A stretch of DNA of 64,000 nucleotides from NCBI GenBank assembly GCA_024681295.1, contig JAILBC010000087.1:1-64000 (forward strand). The letters run 5' to 3'. Source of the stretch: Bacteroidales bacterium. Its GTDB lineage: Bacteria > Bacteroidota > Bacteroidia > Bacteroidales > F082. Positions 46,852 to 56,887 of the stretch are shown here, piece by piece. Each line of letters starts with the position of its first letter. Position 1 is the first letter of the stretch. The notes beneath the pieces were generated by a model. That model did no database searches. It worked only from the letters and a program-made list of their open reading frames with translations, and had not been told where the DNA came from. Both the position numbers and the translations under genes were made by a program.

Positions 46852-49155
46852 CTAATAATCAAACTTGAGCTTCTCGGTTTTCTGCGTCGAAAAGAAGTCA
46901 AACACAACACTTTCTTGTTGTACCAAGTACTTGATAAACTCTTTTTCTTCATCCGTCAACATACTTCCGATTCTATTGTCGTCTTCAGTAAGCATTAGTG
47001 TTTCGGTAAGGCATTTTGATTGTTTGGATTCATTTTCTTCATATCCTTTATAGGCTCCCTTCGTTCCATTTACAGCTCTACAGGCAAGATCACTTTCGGA
47101 AACACCGCGGTCTTTCCCATACAACATCTCCCCTATTTCCTTCAAGTGATGATACTTTACAAATTCCCTAACATAGACAAAGAACCGTCTCAAAATCAAC
47201 CTAACTATAAAGGCGTTGACGATTGCTGAGGAGGGAACTTCGTTTTTTCGCTTCATCACGGTAGAAACCATCTTACCATTCCCCTTGCCAAGCCTTCCTG
47301 GATTGCTGCCAATATAATCTTGGGTTTCTTTGCTGGCATCATCAAAAATATCAAAGCAATCTCCATCTTCAAGTTGATTGCTGTATTCTTTACGCTGTTT
47401 TATGCAACTCGATAGAAAATAATTAACCAGCACTTGGGTTTCGCTTCTCACGAGTTCCTCCAATTCCTCGAAACACTGTAAAACTTTTCCTTCGGGCATA
47501 TAATTGAACTTGTAATGGATGGGATAGTTAGACCCATTATTGACATAAGCGTCTAACATATCAAAGACGCTCTGGCAATCAGAAGCGGGGGCTTTTTTGC
47601 TCTCCACCGCTTCTTTTATGCCATATAGGAATCTTTCTATCTTATCATCCGTACCAAAAACTTCCTCCTTGAGTCTGATATGCTTTATTCCCGGTATTTT
47701 GATTTGGTCGTAGAAACTGCGCGTGACGTTCGTAACAATGTAATAGGCATGACTTGTGGCTTTTAAATCTTCAATAAGATGCCGCATCACCTCAAAGCCA
47801 AGCGCTACAAGTTCGTTGTTGTCGTTTCTAATATCAATATCAACAATAATAACATCATGGGTTTTATAACACCTTTCCAATGCCTCAACGTTGTTGACAA
47901 TAGTAGGATTAGCAAATTTGTATTTTTCCTTTTTTTCTTTCTTCTTTCCTTCCTTCTCCCTATTTCTTTTGTCAATTTCTACATTCCTTTTCTTTACCTC
48001 TTTGTTCCTGTCATCAATAAACTTTATGAAATTAGCGACATTCTCATCGTCAGGATTATCTTCTAAATAAACAATTCTGATTGGTTCCTCCTCTTCGGAG
48101 CACAAAAAATCAGGGGCAATGTCTTTCTTTTCGTTCAATTCGTCACTATTATTCAAACACTTAATCAACTTTTCGCAGAACAACTCCAAATCATCCGTCT
48201 TGTGGAACTCTTCTTGTAGCTTATGATCATTATTGAAAGCTTGCTCGAGAACATATTCGATTTGTTCTCTGTATTCATCCTTATTGGAGCTGCTTCTAAT
48301 GGAGTGCTTAATCTGTTTCAACATGCCTTCCAAACTGCAATAAAGCAATTGGGTATATTTTAATTCCGTATCATTCAAAAGGCGCATTCCATCAAATGCA
48401 TTAACAACCGTTTCCCAACCAGCAAACCTATCCACGATTTTATGTTGCAATGCTGGCGTACTTACAATGCCCGCATCTTTTCGTATCTTAACAATATCTT
48501 TAACACCCAGAACAGAGGTGAACACAACGGGAATTGCAACACCCTCTTCCCGTAGATGCTGCACAAGTGTAATTCCCATAAAATCAGAATTCTGGAAAAT
48601 CCCCTTTTCATTTGCCCAACGCAGCTCACAAGGAACCACTAAACCATAATACTCGTTCTTTTTCTGAATATTTTTCAGTTCATCATATTTTTTACATATA
48701 ATGAACTCAACATTCTTTTTTGAGTCGTTTTCAATGGTTTTTGACAACTCCTTTTTTTCAACATTCAACAAACGTTTCAATTCTTCGAGACGTGCACTAT
48801 CTTTAACTTCCAAATCGCCAAATAAATCTCTAATTTTCTTGAAACTTTGATATTCAAAACTTTCTTTCAGTTCCTTTAATTCAGCACTTGAATAATCCAT
48901 GAGGCAATTCTGAAAAACAGTATCATCCACCCTAATCTTACCTCGCTCAATCATTTTTCTTTGTTGCTCCAGTTCTTCAACTTGTGCTCCCAATCTTTCC
49001 AGTAAATGAAAACGACACGCGTCGCTCGTTCCACTGTTTTGGGTAAGGGTTTCCTTATATCTCATTAATGATACAACATCGTCTTCTCTGTCGCAGCAGA
49101 CTATTATTTTTCTGGTCTTCATTGTTAAAAAGTTCAAATTGTTATTTATAATCAT
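46852..49155 (-). CDS. Receiver-like signalling protein (one clear, one possible REC-like domain)
   Basis: IRIVYLEDNPDDEN...HDVIIVDIDIRNDNNELVALGFEVMRHLI...YIVTNVTRS; N-terminal FMGITLVQHLREEGVAIPVVFTSVLG. Likely start MKTRKIIVCCDREDD at 49122. Confidence 0.6.
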   Translation of the reverse strand: MIINNNLNFLTMKTRKIIVCCDREDDVVSLMRYKETLTQNSGTSDACRFHLLERLGAQVEELEQQRKMIERGKIRVDDTVFQNCLMDYSSAELKELKESFEYQSFKKIRDLFGDLEVKDSARLEELKRLLNVEKKELSKTIENDSKKNVEFIICKKYDELKNIQKKNEYYGLVVPCELRWANEKGIFQNSDFMGITLVQHLREEGVAIPVVFTSVLGVKDIVKIRKDAGIVSTPALQHKIVDRFAGWETVVNAFDGMRLLNDTELKYTQLLYCSLEGMLKQIKHSIRSSSNKDEYREQIEYVLEQAFNNDHKLQEEFHKTDDLELFCEKLIKCLNNSDELNEKKDIAPDFLCSEEEEPIRIVYLEDNPDDENVANFIKFIDDRNKEVKKRNVEIDKRNREKEGKKKEKKEKYKFANPTIVNNVEALERCYKTHDVIIVDIDIRNDNNELVALGFEVMRHLIEDLKATSHAYYIVTNVTRSFYDQIKIPGIKHIRLKEEVFGTDDKIERFLYGIKEAVESKKAPASDCQSVFDMLDAYVNNGSNYPIHYKFNYMPEGKVLQCFEELEELVRSETQVLVNYFLSSCIKQRKEYSNQLEDGDCFDIFDDASKETQDYIGSNPGRLGKGNGKMVSTVMKRKNEVPSSAIVNAFIVRLILRRFFVYVREFVKYHHLKEIGEMLYGKDRGVSESDLACRAVNGTKGAYKGYEENESKQSKCLTETLMLTEDDNRIGSMLTDEEKEFIKYLVQQESVVFDFFSTQKTEKLKFDY

Positions 49156-49221
49156 TTTTATTATTTCTAATTCAAACAGAATGAATTAGTGTTTTTGCAA
49201 AGATAACATTATTTCTTTTCG

Positions 49222-50286
49222 TTAGAGCCGATACAAATAAGTTTGAATATCACATCCTTTTATCCTCGCATACAACATTTCAAAGAACTCCCTATCTTCT
49301 TCTGTAGCCGTATAAGGAACGAAGTTGTGTAATCTGAAGAACTGCTCTTTGGTAATCAATTGGCCAACCGACCATTCGAGCTCACTCTCGGACGCTTTAG
49401 TACTACGAAACAAAAGCTTTACAGAAACTTCGATAAGAGCATCAGTCAGCAAATCAAAAAGCAGGTCGCTTAAATCAGCAAAATCGAGTTCAGAAACTTG
49501 ATAATCGCAGTATTTCTTATAACAAAACTTCAACTCTGGAAGACCCTTTTTGCTATTGATCAATTCGCACTTTGCTTTGGGGTTGCCAAAAAGGAGGCGG
49601 AACAACATGGGCCACAAATTAGGGTCACAACCATCTATTTCAGGGTAATGGTAAGGTATAGGTGAGATGAAACGATAATAGGTTTGAAAAGTCGGCAATT
49701 GCTCAAAACTGCTAAAGCCCAAAATGTCGGTTTTCAAGGCGCGGCTATAGTTTTTTAGAAACTCGGCACCCTCATCGAATGAATTCATTTCACTAATGAC
49801 AGTGTGAAAACTCAAAGAATAATCTTCAGAGCCATTTTTGTTGTCATAACCATTTTCATCGCCATTGACTAACTGGCCGAAAGTGTCGTCATTCAGCATC
49901 AACGGAAAGTCTGTTTCTCGCGTTATCCGCCAAACAACATTTCGGATATAGCTGAGCAACTGTTGAGGGACGTCCAAATGCAGTATCTTGTGCAATTCTT
50001 CATCCGTAATACGCTCACCACCCACCGCAACAACCGCTGAATACACCATAGACAGCCTAAAAACAGGAGTATTTGTGTCTGTCATTATAGAAATGTTCAT
50101 CTCAACTTTCACCAAATGATATCGGCCGTCTTCATGACTAGCAGAACTTACCGAAGGTTTTATCTCTGTTCGAAAGTCAGAATTGGGCTGAAACACCAAA
50201 GGGGTTTCAAACGTAAGATGTTCCAAGAATTGTTTTATTAAGCAACATGTAGGCTCAGAGCCTTGGGAGTTCTTTTGACTTTTCAT
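49222..50286 (-). CDS. Protein with N-terminal SecB-like chaperone domain
   Basis: FLEHLTFETPLVFQ...YHLVKVEMNISIMTDTNTPVFRLSMVYSAVVAV...PQQLLSYIRNVVWRITRETDFPLMLNDDTF follows the SecB pattern (FEAP...VF, [32 protein letters not shown]). Confidence 0.65.
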   Translation of the reverse strand: MKSQKNSQGSEPTCCLIKQFLEHLTFETPLVFQPNSDFRTEIKPSVSSASHEDGRYHLVKVEMNISIMTDTNTPVFRLSMVYSAVVAVGGERITDEELHKILHLDVPQQLLSYIRNVVWRITRETDFPLMLNDDTFGQLVNGDENGYDNKNGSEDYSLSFHTVISEMNSFDEGAEFLKNYSRALKTDILGFSSFEQLPTFQTYYRFISPIPYHYPEIDGCDPNLWPMLFRLLFGNPKAKCELINSKKGLPELKFCYKKYCDYQVSELDFADLSDLLFDLLTDALIEVSVKLLFRSTKASESELEWSVGQLITKEQFFRLHNFVPYTATEEDREFFEMLYARIKGCDIQTYLYRL

Positions 50287-50288
50287 AA

Positions 50289-51724
50289 TTATTTAATTTT
50301 AAGTTGTTGATTCACAAATTCCTTGTCAATAACGACCGTCGTAGTGTTCTGTTGGGTCGTCATAGATGAGTGTTCAAAATAGACTGGTTTCATAATCTTG
50401 GCAAAAGCCTTTTCCGCTGAGCGGAATCCGTATTTATGATGGGCGATATAGTCGGCTACGGTCATCAAGGCATCGTCTGTAAACTTCAAGTCAATATGGT
50501 TTAACTTGCAAAGATCAATGTGTTTTTGGAGTTCGCACTCCTTCGCTCGGGTCAAGATTTGATAGGCCACCTCTTTAGTGATGGGGTTCAGCACACAAAT
50601 CTCAGTGATTCTACTCACAAGCTCCGTCAAGAAGCCCCACCGAACTAAATCATCCGGCTCAATGTATTTGAGGAGGTCTTGGGGAACGTTCTTAGCTACT
50701 GTAGATTGGGAAAAACCTATAGTATCCTGAAGTTGGAGCCTTTTTTTGATGATCTCCTCCATACCCTCGAAGGCACCGTCCAATACAACCAACCAATTGT
50801 CTGTACAGATTCTAATATTACTCATAGTACCAGTTTCCCTGTCGTAGCCACCTTCCAGCATGATATGATTTCCTTTGTCAAACAGATCCATAATCTGCCT
50901 CATTTGGTCGTGGTCGCCATCAGTTCCACTTTCTCCAACTATCCTACTCCCATGATGGGCAATTTTGTCAAACTCAGTTATGACCAACACAAGATATTTC
51001 AGTCTTCGGGTTGATAACCATGCGTTTTCATGAACTGAAGAACAATGTCTGACAAGTTTGGGCCTTTCCAACCCAATGCGGTAAAATGGTTCGAGTTGAC
51101 AATGAGAACAGGAAGGTCGCATATCATCCCCATCCTTCTATATGACTCGCTTTTTCCGCAACCAGTAGGTCCAATTGACAACATTGATCGAGCTATCGTG
51201 TCAATATTTTTGTCTCTACAAATAGTTTGAAGATAAAACACCACTGCCTGTTTTTTCAGTGCCTCATCCTGGCCAATGATATATTGTCGCGCAGCTGAAA
51301 ACAGCTCTTTCGGACTATTGAACCGACACTTCTTCGGGAAAGCTGCCAGCAATTGGTTTTGCTGGATGCCATAGTGTTTCTCGATGTAATCATATTCATC
51401 TGAAGTGAGTTCGCCAAAAGCCTCAAACCAATCCTTCATTTTCTCTGTCATAGAACGAGGAATGGCATCTTTATGATCAATCAAATTTTGAACCTCCCCT
51501 AATGTCAACTTATTGATATGCTCGAGCGAAAGCAAGCCGTCTTCAAATCGTTCAACGAAATACTTTGCATGCTCAGAAGAAATACTTGGGCAAAGAAACA
51601 GCCTTGCTCCAAAAGTCATAAGAGCGGCATCTCGATACTTTCTGTTGTGGATAGAGAGACCAAAATACTTTTTCTCTGAAGGACATTTCTGACTTACCGT
51701 TTTTGTTTCAATTTGCTTTTTCAT
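50289..51724 (-). CDS. ClpX-like AAA+ ATPase, split by an apparent -1 frameshift near 51000-51020
   Basis: Frame A: YIIGQDEALKKQ, SIGPTGCGKSESYRRM, FTALGWKGPNLSDIVLQFM; frame B: YLVLVITEFDKIA, LDGAFEGMEEII, GFLTELVSRI, YGFRSAEKAF. Collinear with ClpX. Confidence 0.75.
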
Positions 51725-51852
51725 GGTTGTATGTGTTTATGATTTGTGAATATTGATTTCTAGGCGCTAAATTACTCCTATCATCAACCATGAGCAGAGA
51801 GTAACCCTAAGAGGAATAAAAACAAAAGAAACTGCAGAGTTCTTAAAAAATG

Positions 51853-53161
51853 TCCTGACTTTGACAGCTTGTTTTTCCAATCCTTGTAACATACTGTAAA
51901 ACAACAACATCCAAAAACGGTATTGGTGCCTTGGGTGTCTCGCGTCGAAAAACGCCTATCTTTGCGGCATGTTTGTGCGCAAAAAGGTCAACAAAAGCGG
52001 TTTGACGAGGACGTGAAGCTCCACAGCATCTACCGATACATGGACAAGCTCTATTCCACGCAACGGGAACTTGTCCAAAGGATAAGCGTCGAACACACGA
52101 TGAAGGTTCTTGGTGGCAGGATAGGCCTGGTCTTCTACGATGTCACCACGCTCTACTTCGAGTCTGCGCCCGACCCCTCGGACGAGCTCCGCCAGAACGG
52201 GTTCTCCAAGGACGGCAAGACCGCAGAGTCGCAAGTCTTCCTCGGCCTGCTGGTGAGCGAGGACGGACACCCGCTTTCCTACTCCATCTTCAACGGGAAG
52301 TAGTACGAGGGCTACACGATGATACCGATCATCGACGACTTCGTCCGGCGGTTCTCGCTGACAGACTTCATCGTGGTGGCCGATGCGGGTCTCATGAGCG
52401 AGGCCAACGTGAGGCTTCTCGAGGAGGCCGGCTACAAGTACGTCATCGGCGCCCGCATCCGCAAGGAGTCCCCAGCGGTCAAGGAGTGGATGCTGTCGAT
52501 CAAAAAGGTGGACGGTCACATGGAGGAGTACCGCAAAAGAGGCGGGCGCAGGCTTGTCGTCAGCTACTCCGAGTCCAGGGCCAAGAAAAACGCCCACAAC
52601 CGTAACGAAGGAGTGGATCGGCTTCGCCATGCTTACGCCAAGGGAACGCTGACCAAGGACAAGGTAAACCGACGGGGATACAACAAGTTCCTCGACATCA
52701 GCAAGGACATAACGGTCACCATCAACGAGGACAAGATACTTGAGGATGCCCGCTGGGACGGGTTGAAGGGCTACGTGACAAACACCGACCTTGACATGGC
52801 AGAGGTCATCCGCCAATATCATGGCCTTTGGGTGGTCGAGCGAGCCTTCCGCATCGGCAAGGGACAGCTGGAGATGAGGCCGATGTTCCACTTCACCGAG
52901 AAGCGCATAGAGGATCACATCTGCATATGCTTCGTGGCCTACAAGATGTACAAGGAGCTTGAGCGAAACATCCGACAGTTGGGCATCCCGATGAGTGTTG
53001 ACAAGGTGCTAAGCGTCGCAAAAACCATCACAACCATCCGCTTGCGCCTTCCCAATGGAGAACTGTATACTGAAACACTCTATACCACACCTCAGCAGAA
53101 GGCTATTAAATCCCTAATTGAACCAGATTTTGGGTAGGGTGCCTCATTGTCAAAGTCAGGA
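51853..53161 (+). mobile_element. Defective IS1634-type (IS4 superfamily) insertion sequence
   Basis: Perfect 14-bp TIRs TCCTGACTTTGACA (51853-51866) and TGTCAAAGTCAGGA (53148-53161). Confidence 0.85.
51969..53137 (+). pseudogene. IS1634-family transposase with internal deletion and amber stop
   Basis: MFVRKKVNKSG then frame change into FDEDVKLHSIYRYMDKLY; FYDVTTLYFE, ADAGLM; TAG at 52301-52303 within FNGK*YEGYT. Confidence 0.85.
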
Positions 53162-53274
53162 TACCCTCTTTTCTCGCTGTTATATGGCAGTTTGGCCTCT
53201 TCGTGTTTTTGTGGACTCAGCGCTCCCCAGCGGATGAAGTCCATTGTCATTTTCTTGTTCTTGCTCTTTGCCAT
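53162..53274 (-). pseudogene. 5' fragment of hypothetical gene, copy 2, interrupted by the IS
   Basis: MAKSKNKKMTMDFIRWGALSPQKHEEAKLPYNSEKRGY matches copy 1 until the IS end. Confidence 0.8.
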
Positions 53275-53347
53275 GGCGATTCTATTTTGGAATTGATTCG
53301 ACGCAAAGATAATCGTTTTCTACCACATAGGATAGAGAAACCTACGG

Positions 53348-53715
53348 TCAATCTTTCTCAAAAAACACCATGTCCATCTGGTCGTTAATCTTCTCGACCC
53401 TACCGGTCCGGTGATAACCTAGTTTTTCGTATAGGTGAAGATGGGGGAAATACGTTTTCTGCTTCCGTCCTTTTTGTCCACAACACGTATCACCCCCACC
53501 TTTTCATTGGCAACAATGATAAAGTAATAGGTTGTCCATGGTTGTTCAAACTTCGCTATTATTTCGTCAATGGTTTCCGCACCAGGGCTTGTGTTAAAAT
53601 CCTGGTATTTTTCTAGCAGGTCGGAAAACGCTTTAACCTGCATCTCCCATACGGTTTCGACATCAGCTCTTTCTATTGGCCTTAATTCCACGTCCATCCT
53701 GTATACGGCTACCAT
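53348..53715 (-). pseudogene. Internally deleted GNAT acetyltransferase, copy 2
   Basis: MELRPIERADVETVWEMQVKAF...DGSRKRISP then, in another frame, HLYEKLGYHRTGRVEKINDQMDMVFFEKD*. Confidence 0.7.
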
Positions 53716-53762
53716 TGGGAAAGGTGAGACAAATTAATCATGGGCATATCACAACAATTGTT

Positions 53763-55121
53763 TTATTCTATTTTGACTATTTTAAGATGACGCTTATTAC
53801 TTTTTATATCTTTCACAACACTCTCCAATTGTGTAGTATAGCAGCGACATGTGTTAATGTCATCACCTATAAAAGCCCTATAGTCTGAGCAAGAAGCGTA
53901 CTTACATATCGGATACAACTCACATTTCTTGCATCTTATGTCAATCCTGTCTTCCGTATAAATATGCATGGGGCCGATGTCTTGGCGGACACCATTGAAC
54001 ACATCACCAATGATGTATTCCAATTCTCCAAAATGATGTTCACACTTATACAAATTTCCTTTCGGATCTATTGCGACATTATCGTAAAGGAAATATTTAC
54101 ACCCAATAGGGTAAAAACGTTCTGTGTAATAACAATCAATAGGGAAGCCCAAGGAATGAAGATGTGTTGCGAAAGCGCGGTAGACTGTCTTAAAAGAACC
54201 AGCAGGAAATACTTTAATTACTGAGTCCCGTGAATAGTCCATGACTTCCGACAATCTGACATCCAAGTTCTTCTTATCAACAACTCTTTGGTCTAATATT
54301 TCGACAAACTTATATAGTTCGTCAAGGTTGTCTGGCGTGGCATTTAACCTTACTATGGTATGTATTGTTTCACAGCAAAACACTATATTGTCGATAACAC
54401 GCTCATAACAATCTCCTTTAACATTTCTTATTCTCGAATACCTGTCTTTTAAGCCGTCTATTGATATTTGGACAGATTGGAGGTTACATACCGCCACTAA
54501 CTCCTGAACTCTCTTCGGCGACAACAATAAACCATTGGTTATCAACTTTGTATTTAGTCCCACTTCAGGTCGGATTCTTTGCAACAGATCTCGTGTCATA
54601 CGAACAATTAATGGATACTGCAACATAGGTTCTCCACCAAACCAAACCAAACACAGTTTTTTCACTCCTTCACGTTTTGTAAGACCCAGAATATAATCAA
54701 TCGTGGCATTCGCTGTTTCGGACGACATCACAGAGTCATCTAACAGATATCTTTTATCCTTTTCGAAACAATAGGCGCAGTGCATGTTGCAAATCAGAGA
54801 TGGCGCTATCGTCACTTCTATGTCCGACCTGTCTCTTTTTTCTGCAAACGATGAGCTTTCTTTGAGCAATGCGTTGAACTCATCAATGTTTTTTTCAACA
54901 ATAAAACCGCCTCGGAGTAACGTCTCTGCATCCGAGATAGTAGCGATTGTATTTTCTGTCGCTTTGCTGTATTTGTTGTATGGAAAGCTACAAATATTGC
55001 CCGACTTGGTGTTGTATACGAAATAATTGTCGCCTTCTGCTTTTATGAGAATATTATACAAAGACCACTTGTATCGTGACTCATCCAATGTTTTGGCGAA
55101 TAAATTGTTGCATTTGTTCAT
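53763..55121 (-). CDS. Radical SAM/SPASM protein
   Basis: LICNMHCAYCFEKDKRY; WFGGEPML; CKKCELYPICKYASC. Confidence 0.9.
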   Translation of the reverse strand: MNKCNNLFAKTLDESRYKWSLYNILIKAEGDNYFVYNTKSGNICSFPYNKYSKATENTIATISDAETLLRGGFIVEKNIDEFNALLKESSSFAEKRDRSDIEVTIAPSLICNMHCAYCFEKDKRYLLDDSVMSSETANATIDYILGLTKREGVKKLCLVWFGGEPMLQYPLIVRMTRDLLQRIRPEVGLNTKLITNGLLLSPKRVQELVAVCNLQSVQISIDGLKDRYSRIRNVKGDCYERVIDNIVFCCETIHTIVRLNATPDNLDELYKFVEILDQRVVDKKNLDVRLSEVMDYSRDSVIKVFPAGSFKTVYRAFATHLHSLGFPIDCYYTERFYPIGCKYFLYDNVAIDPKGNLYKCEHHFGELEYIIGDVFNGVRQDIGPMHIYTEDRIDIRCKKCELYPICKYASCSDYRAFIGDDINTCRCYTTQLESVVKDIKSNKRHLKIVKIE

Positions 55122-55977
55122 AAGTCTTGAAATCTACACCGTATTGTCCATATGTAATATCTGGAAGAGTGTTGCAGTATAACAAACGTCCGAAAGTATC
55201 GAAAGCCAAAGGTACCAATTTATGGTTTTTGCATGAACAGTGGAACCTCCCGTCAAAAAAGTACTCGATCTCTTTTTCTAATTCTGTTATCGGACAGCAA
55301 CACTCTACCAACCATTTCATTGTCTTTGCCGCAGCTACTGTCTTTAGTTTGTCATAAAACATAGGCAGCAGTATTTCCGGACTGTTTGCCTCAAAAAAAG
55401 CACGGTCACACTCTGCGCCCTGTGGTTCTTTCAAAAAAGAGAAAACAATCAGTCGGGCTCCTTTTTCCGACAACAGTTCCATCAAGTCATCAAGATGTTC
55501 GATAAAAGACGCTGTCAACACAGCTGACAATCCAAATTTAATTCCACATCCCGACAGGTTGTCGATGGCTTTGACGATGGAGTCAAAACAATCTATACCC
55601 GTTGTGTGAATATAATTATCTCTATTGCTTCCTTTTAACGAGAGCATTACAGAATCAAGACCCGCCTGAAGGAGAGCGTCAAGGTGGGTTTTATCCGACA
55701 ACAAAAGGCCATTTGTGGTTATCTCCGCCAGCATGCCTTTTTCCTTACATCTTTTGAGACCATCTGACAGATAAGGATATATCAAGGGTTCCCCTCCGAG
55801 AAACACGACTTTTTTCACTCCACCCTCACCACACATGTCTATCAGGTCAAACAATAAATCTTTATGCATGTTGAGTTCCGCTTTCTCCCCATACCTGTCA
55901 TAGCACCAAAAACAGTCCATGTTGCACAGCCTATTCACGGTAATCCAAGAGCAATAATGTCTTACTATCTCATCCAT
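55081..55977 (-). CDS. Radical SAM protein
   Basis: NRLCNMDCFWCYDRYG; FLGGEPLIYP; likely start MDEIVRHYCSW overlapping the GT8 stop. Confidence 0.85.
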   Translation of the reverse strand: MDEIVRHYCSWITVNRLCNMDCFWCYDRYGEKAELNMHKDLLFDLIDMCGEGGVKKVVFLGGEPLIYPYLSDGLKRCKEKGMLAEITTNGLLLSDKTHLDALLQAGLDSVMLSLKGSNRDNYIHTTGIDCFDSIVKAIDNLSGCGIKFGLSAVLTASFIEHLDDLMELLSEKGARLIVFSFLKEPQGAECDRAFFEANSPEILLPMFYDKLKTVAAAKTMKWLVECCCPITELEKEIEYFFDGRFHCSCKNHKLVPLAFDTFGRLLYCNTLPDITYGQYGVDFKTYEQMQQFIRQNIG

Positions 55978-56887
55978 AAACTCTATATGTTTCCAACATT
56001 TCTTCTGGTAACTGTCGGGCATAAGACCACCACAACTCATAGTAACAATAGAACGGTGTGGTAGAAATAGCGTCCGTTTCACCTTTCATGAAATGATTAT
56101 AGTAACGCCATGGCTTGTCATAGATTGTCGAGCCGTTAGAATTCAGGAAGTGAACAATCCGTCGCTTAGGAATAATGCCTTTGCAGCTACAGAAAGAGTC
56201 ATACAACTCTTTTGCGGAAAGATTGTAATTATAATCAAATGGCATTATTAGTTTACATCTTCCCCTCAAGGTGTTTGCCATCACCCACTCCTCAAATTGT
56301 TCTTGCTTCTTACCCGTCGACAGATACGCATCAAGCCACTGCCTATAGGTGCGGATTGTAATGTCTCGCCTCATTAAATCGAGATTGTACAATATCACTC
56401 CTCCATTAAAACCATCTCTGTAATTTGGGTCTTCAACATGGTTTTTAAGAAGGAGGTTATTCAATGTTCTTCTATTATGGCATCCCACCACGTAATTGTC
56501 GCGGAAATCAACACAATAAAGTTCGCTGATGTCACCAGTGACCAATGTATCGGCATCCAAGCCCAGAACACGATCCATATCGACTGGAAGATACTTGTGT
56601 GGCACCATTTTAGAATAGAGGAACCCAGGGTACCTATCTGTGTTTAGAAAACCCTTACCATCATCTTCATCGCAATGAAAATAATTAGACTCCGCCCCCA
56701 ATGAATCGATAAACGCAGTCATGACCTTTTTGCGATCTTCCGATATGTCTGGTGTTATAAAATTGAAAACCACTTTCAACGATGGAGCATTTTTAATTAT
56801 CGATATAATCAAAGGCCCCACACTGAAAATGTACGAATCTGTCAACACAAAAAGTATATTAGTGGTCTTCATGACTAACCCTCTCAA
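55970..56887 (-). CDS. Glycosyltransferase family 8-like
   Basis: TTNILFVLTDSYIFSVGPLIISI; RVLGLDADTLVTGDISELY (DxD); FNGGVILYNLDLMR. Confidence 0.88.
   Translation of the reverse strand: MRGLVMKTTNILFVLTDSYIFSVGPLIISIIKNAPSLKVVFNFITPDISEDRKKVMTAFIDSLGAESNYFHCDEDDGKGFLNTDRYPGFLYSKMVPHKYLPVDMDRVLGLDADTLVTGDISELYCVDFRDNYVVGCHNRRTLNNLLLKNHVEDPNYRDGFNGGVILYNLDLMRRDITIRTYRQWLDAYLSTGKKQEQFEEWVMANTLRGRCKLIMPFDYNYNLSAKELYDSFCSCKGIIPKRRIVHFLNSNGSTIYDKPWRYYNHFMKGETDAISTTPFYCYYELWWSYARQLPEEMLETYRVYG

Noticed and set aside
52301-52303. Amber codon read-through (pyrrolysine/suppression) in the transposase
   Set aside because: The same gene already has an internal deletion, so simple pseudogenisation explains the stop.
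51956-52918. 320-aa minus-strand ORF in the IS
   Set aside because: Antisense shadow of the transposase.
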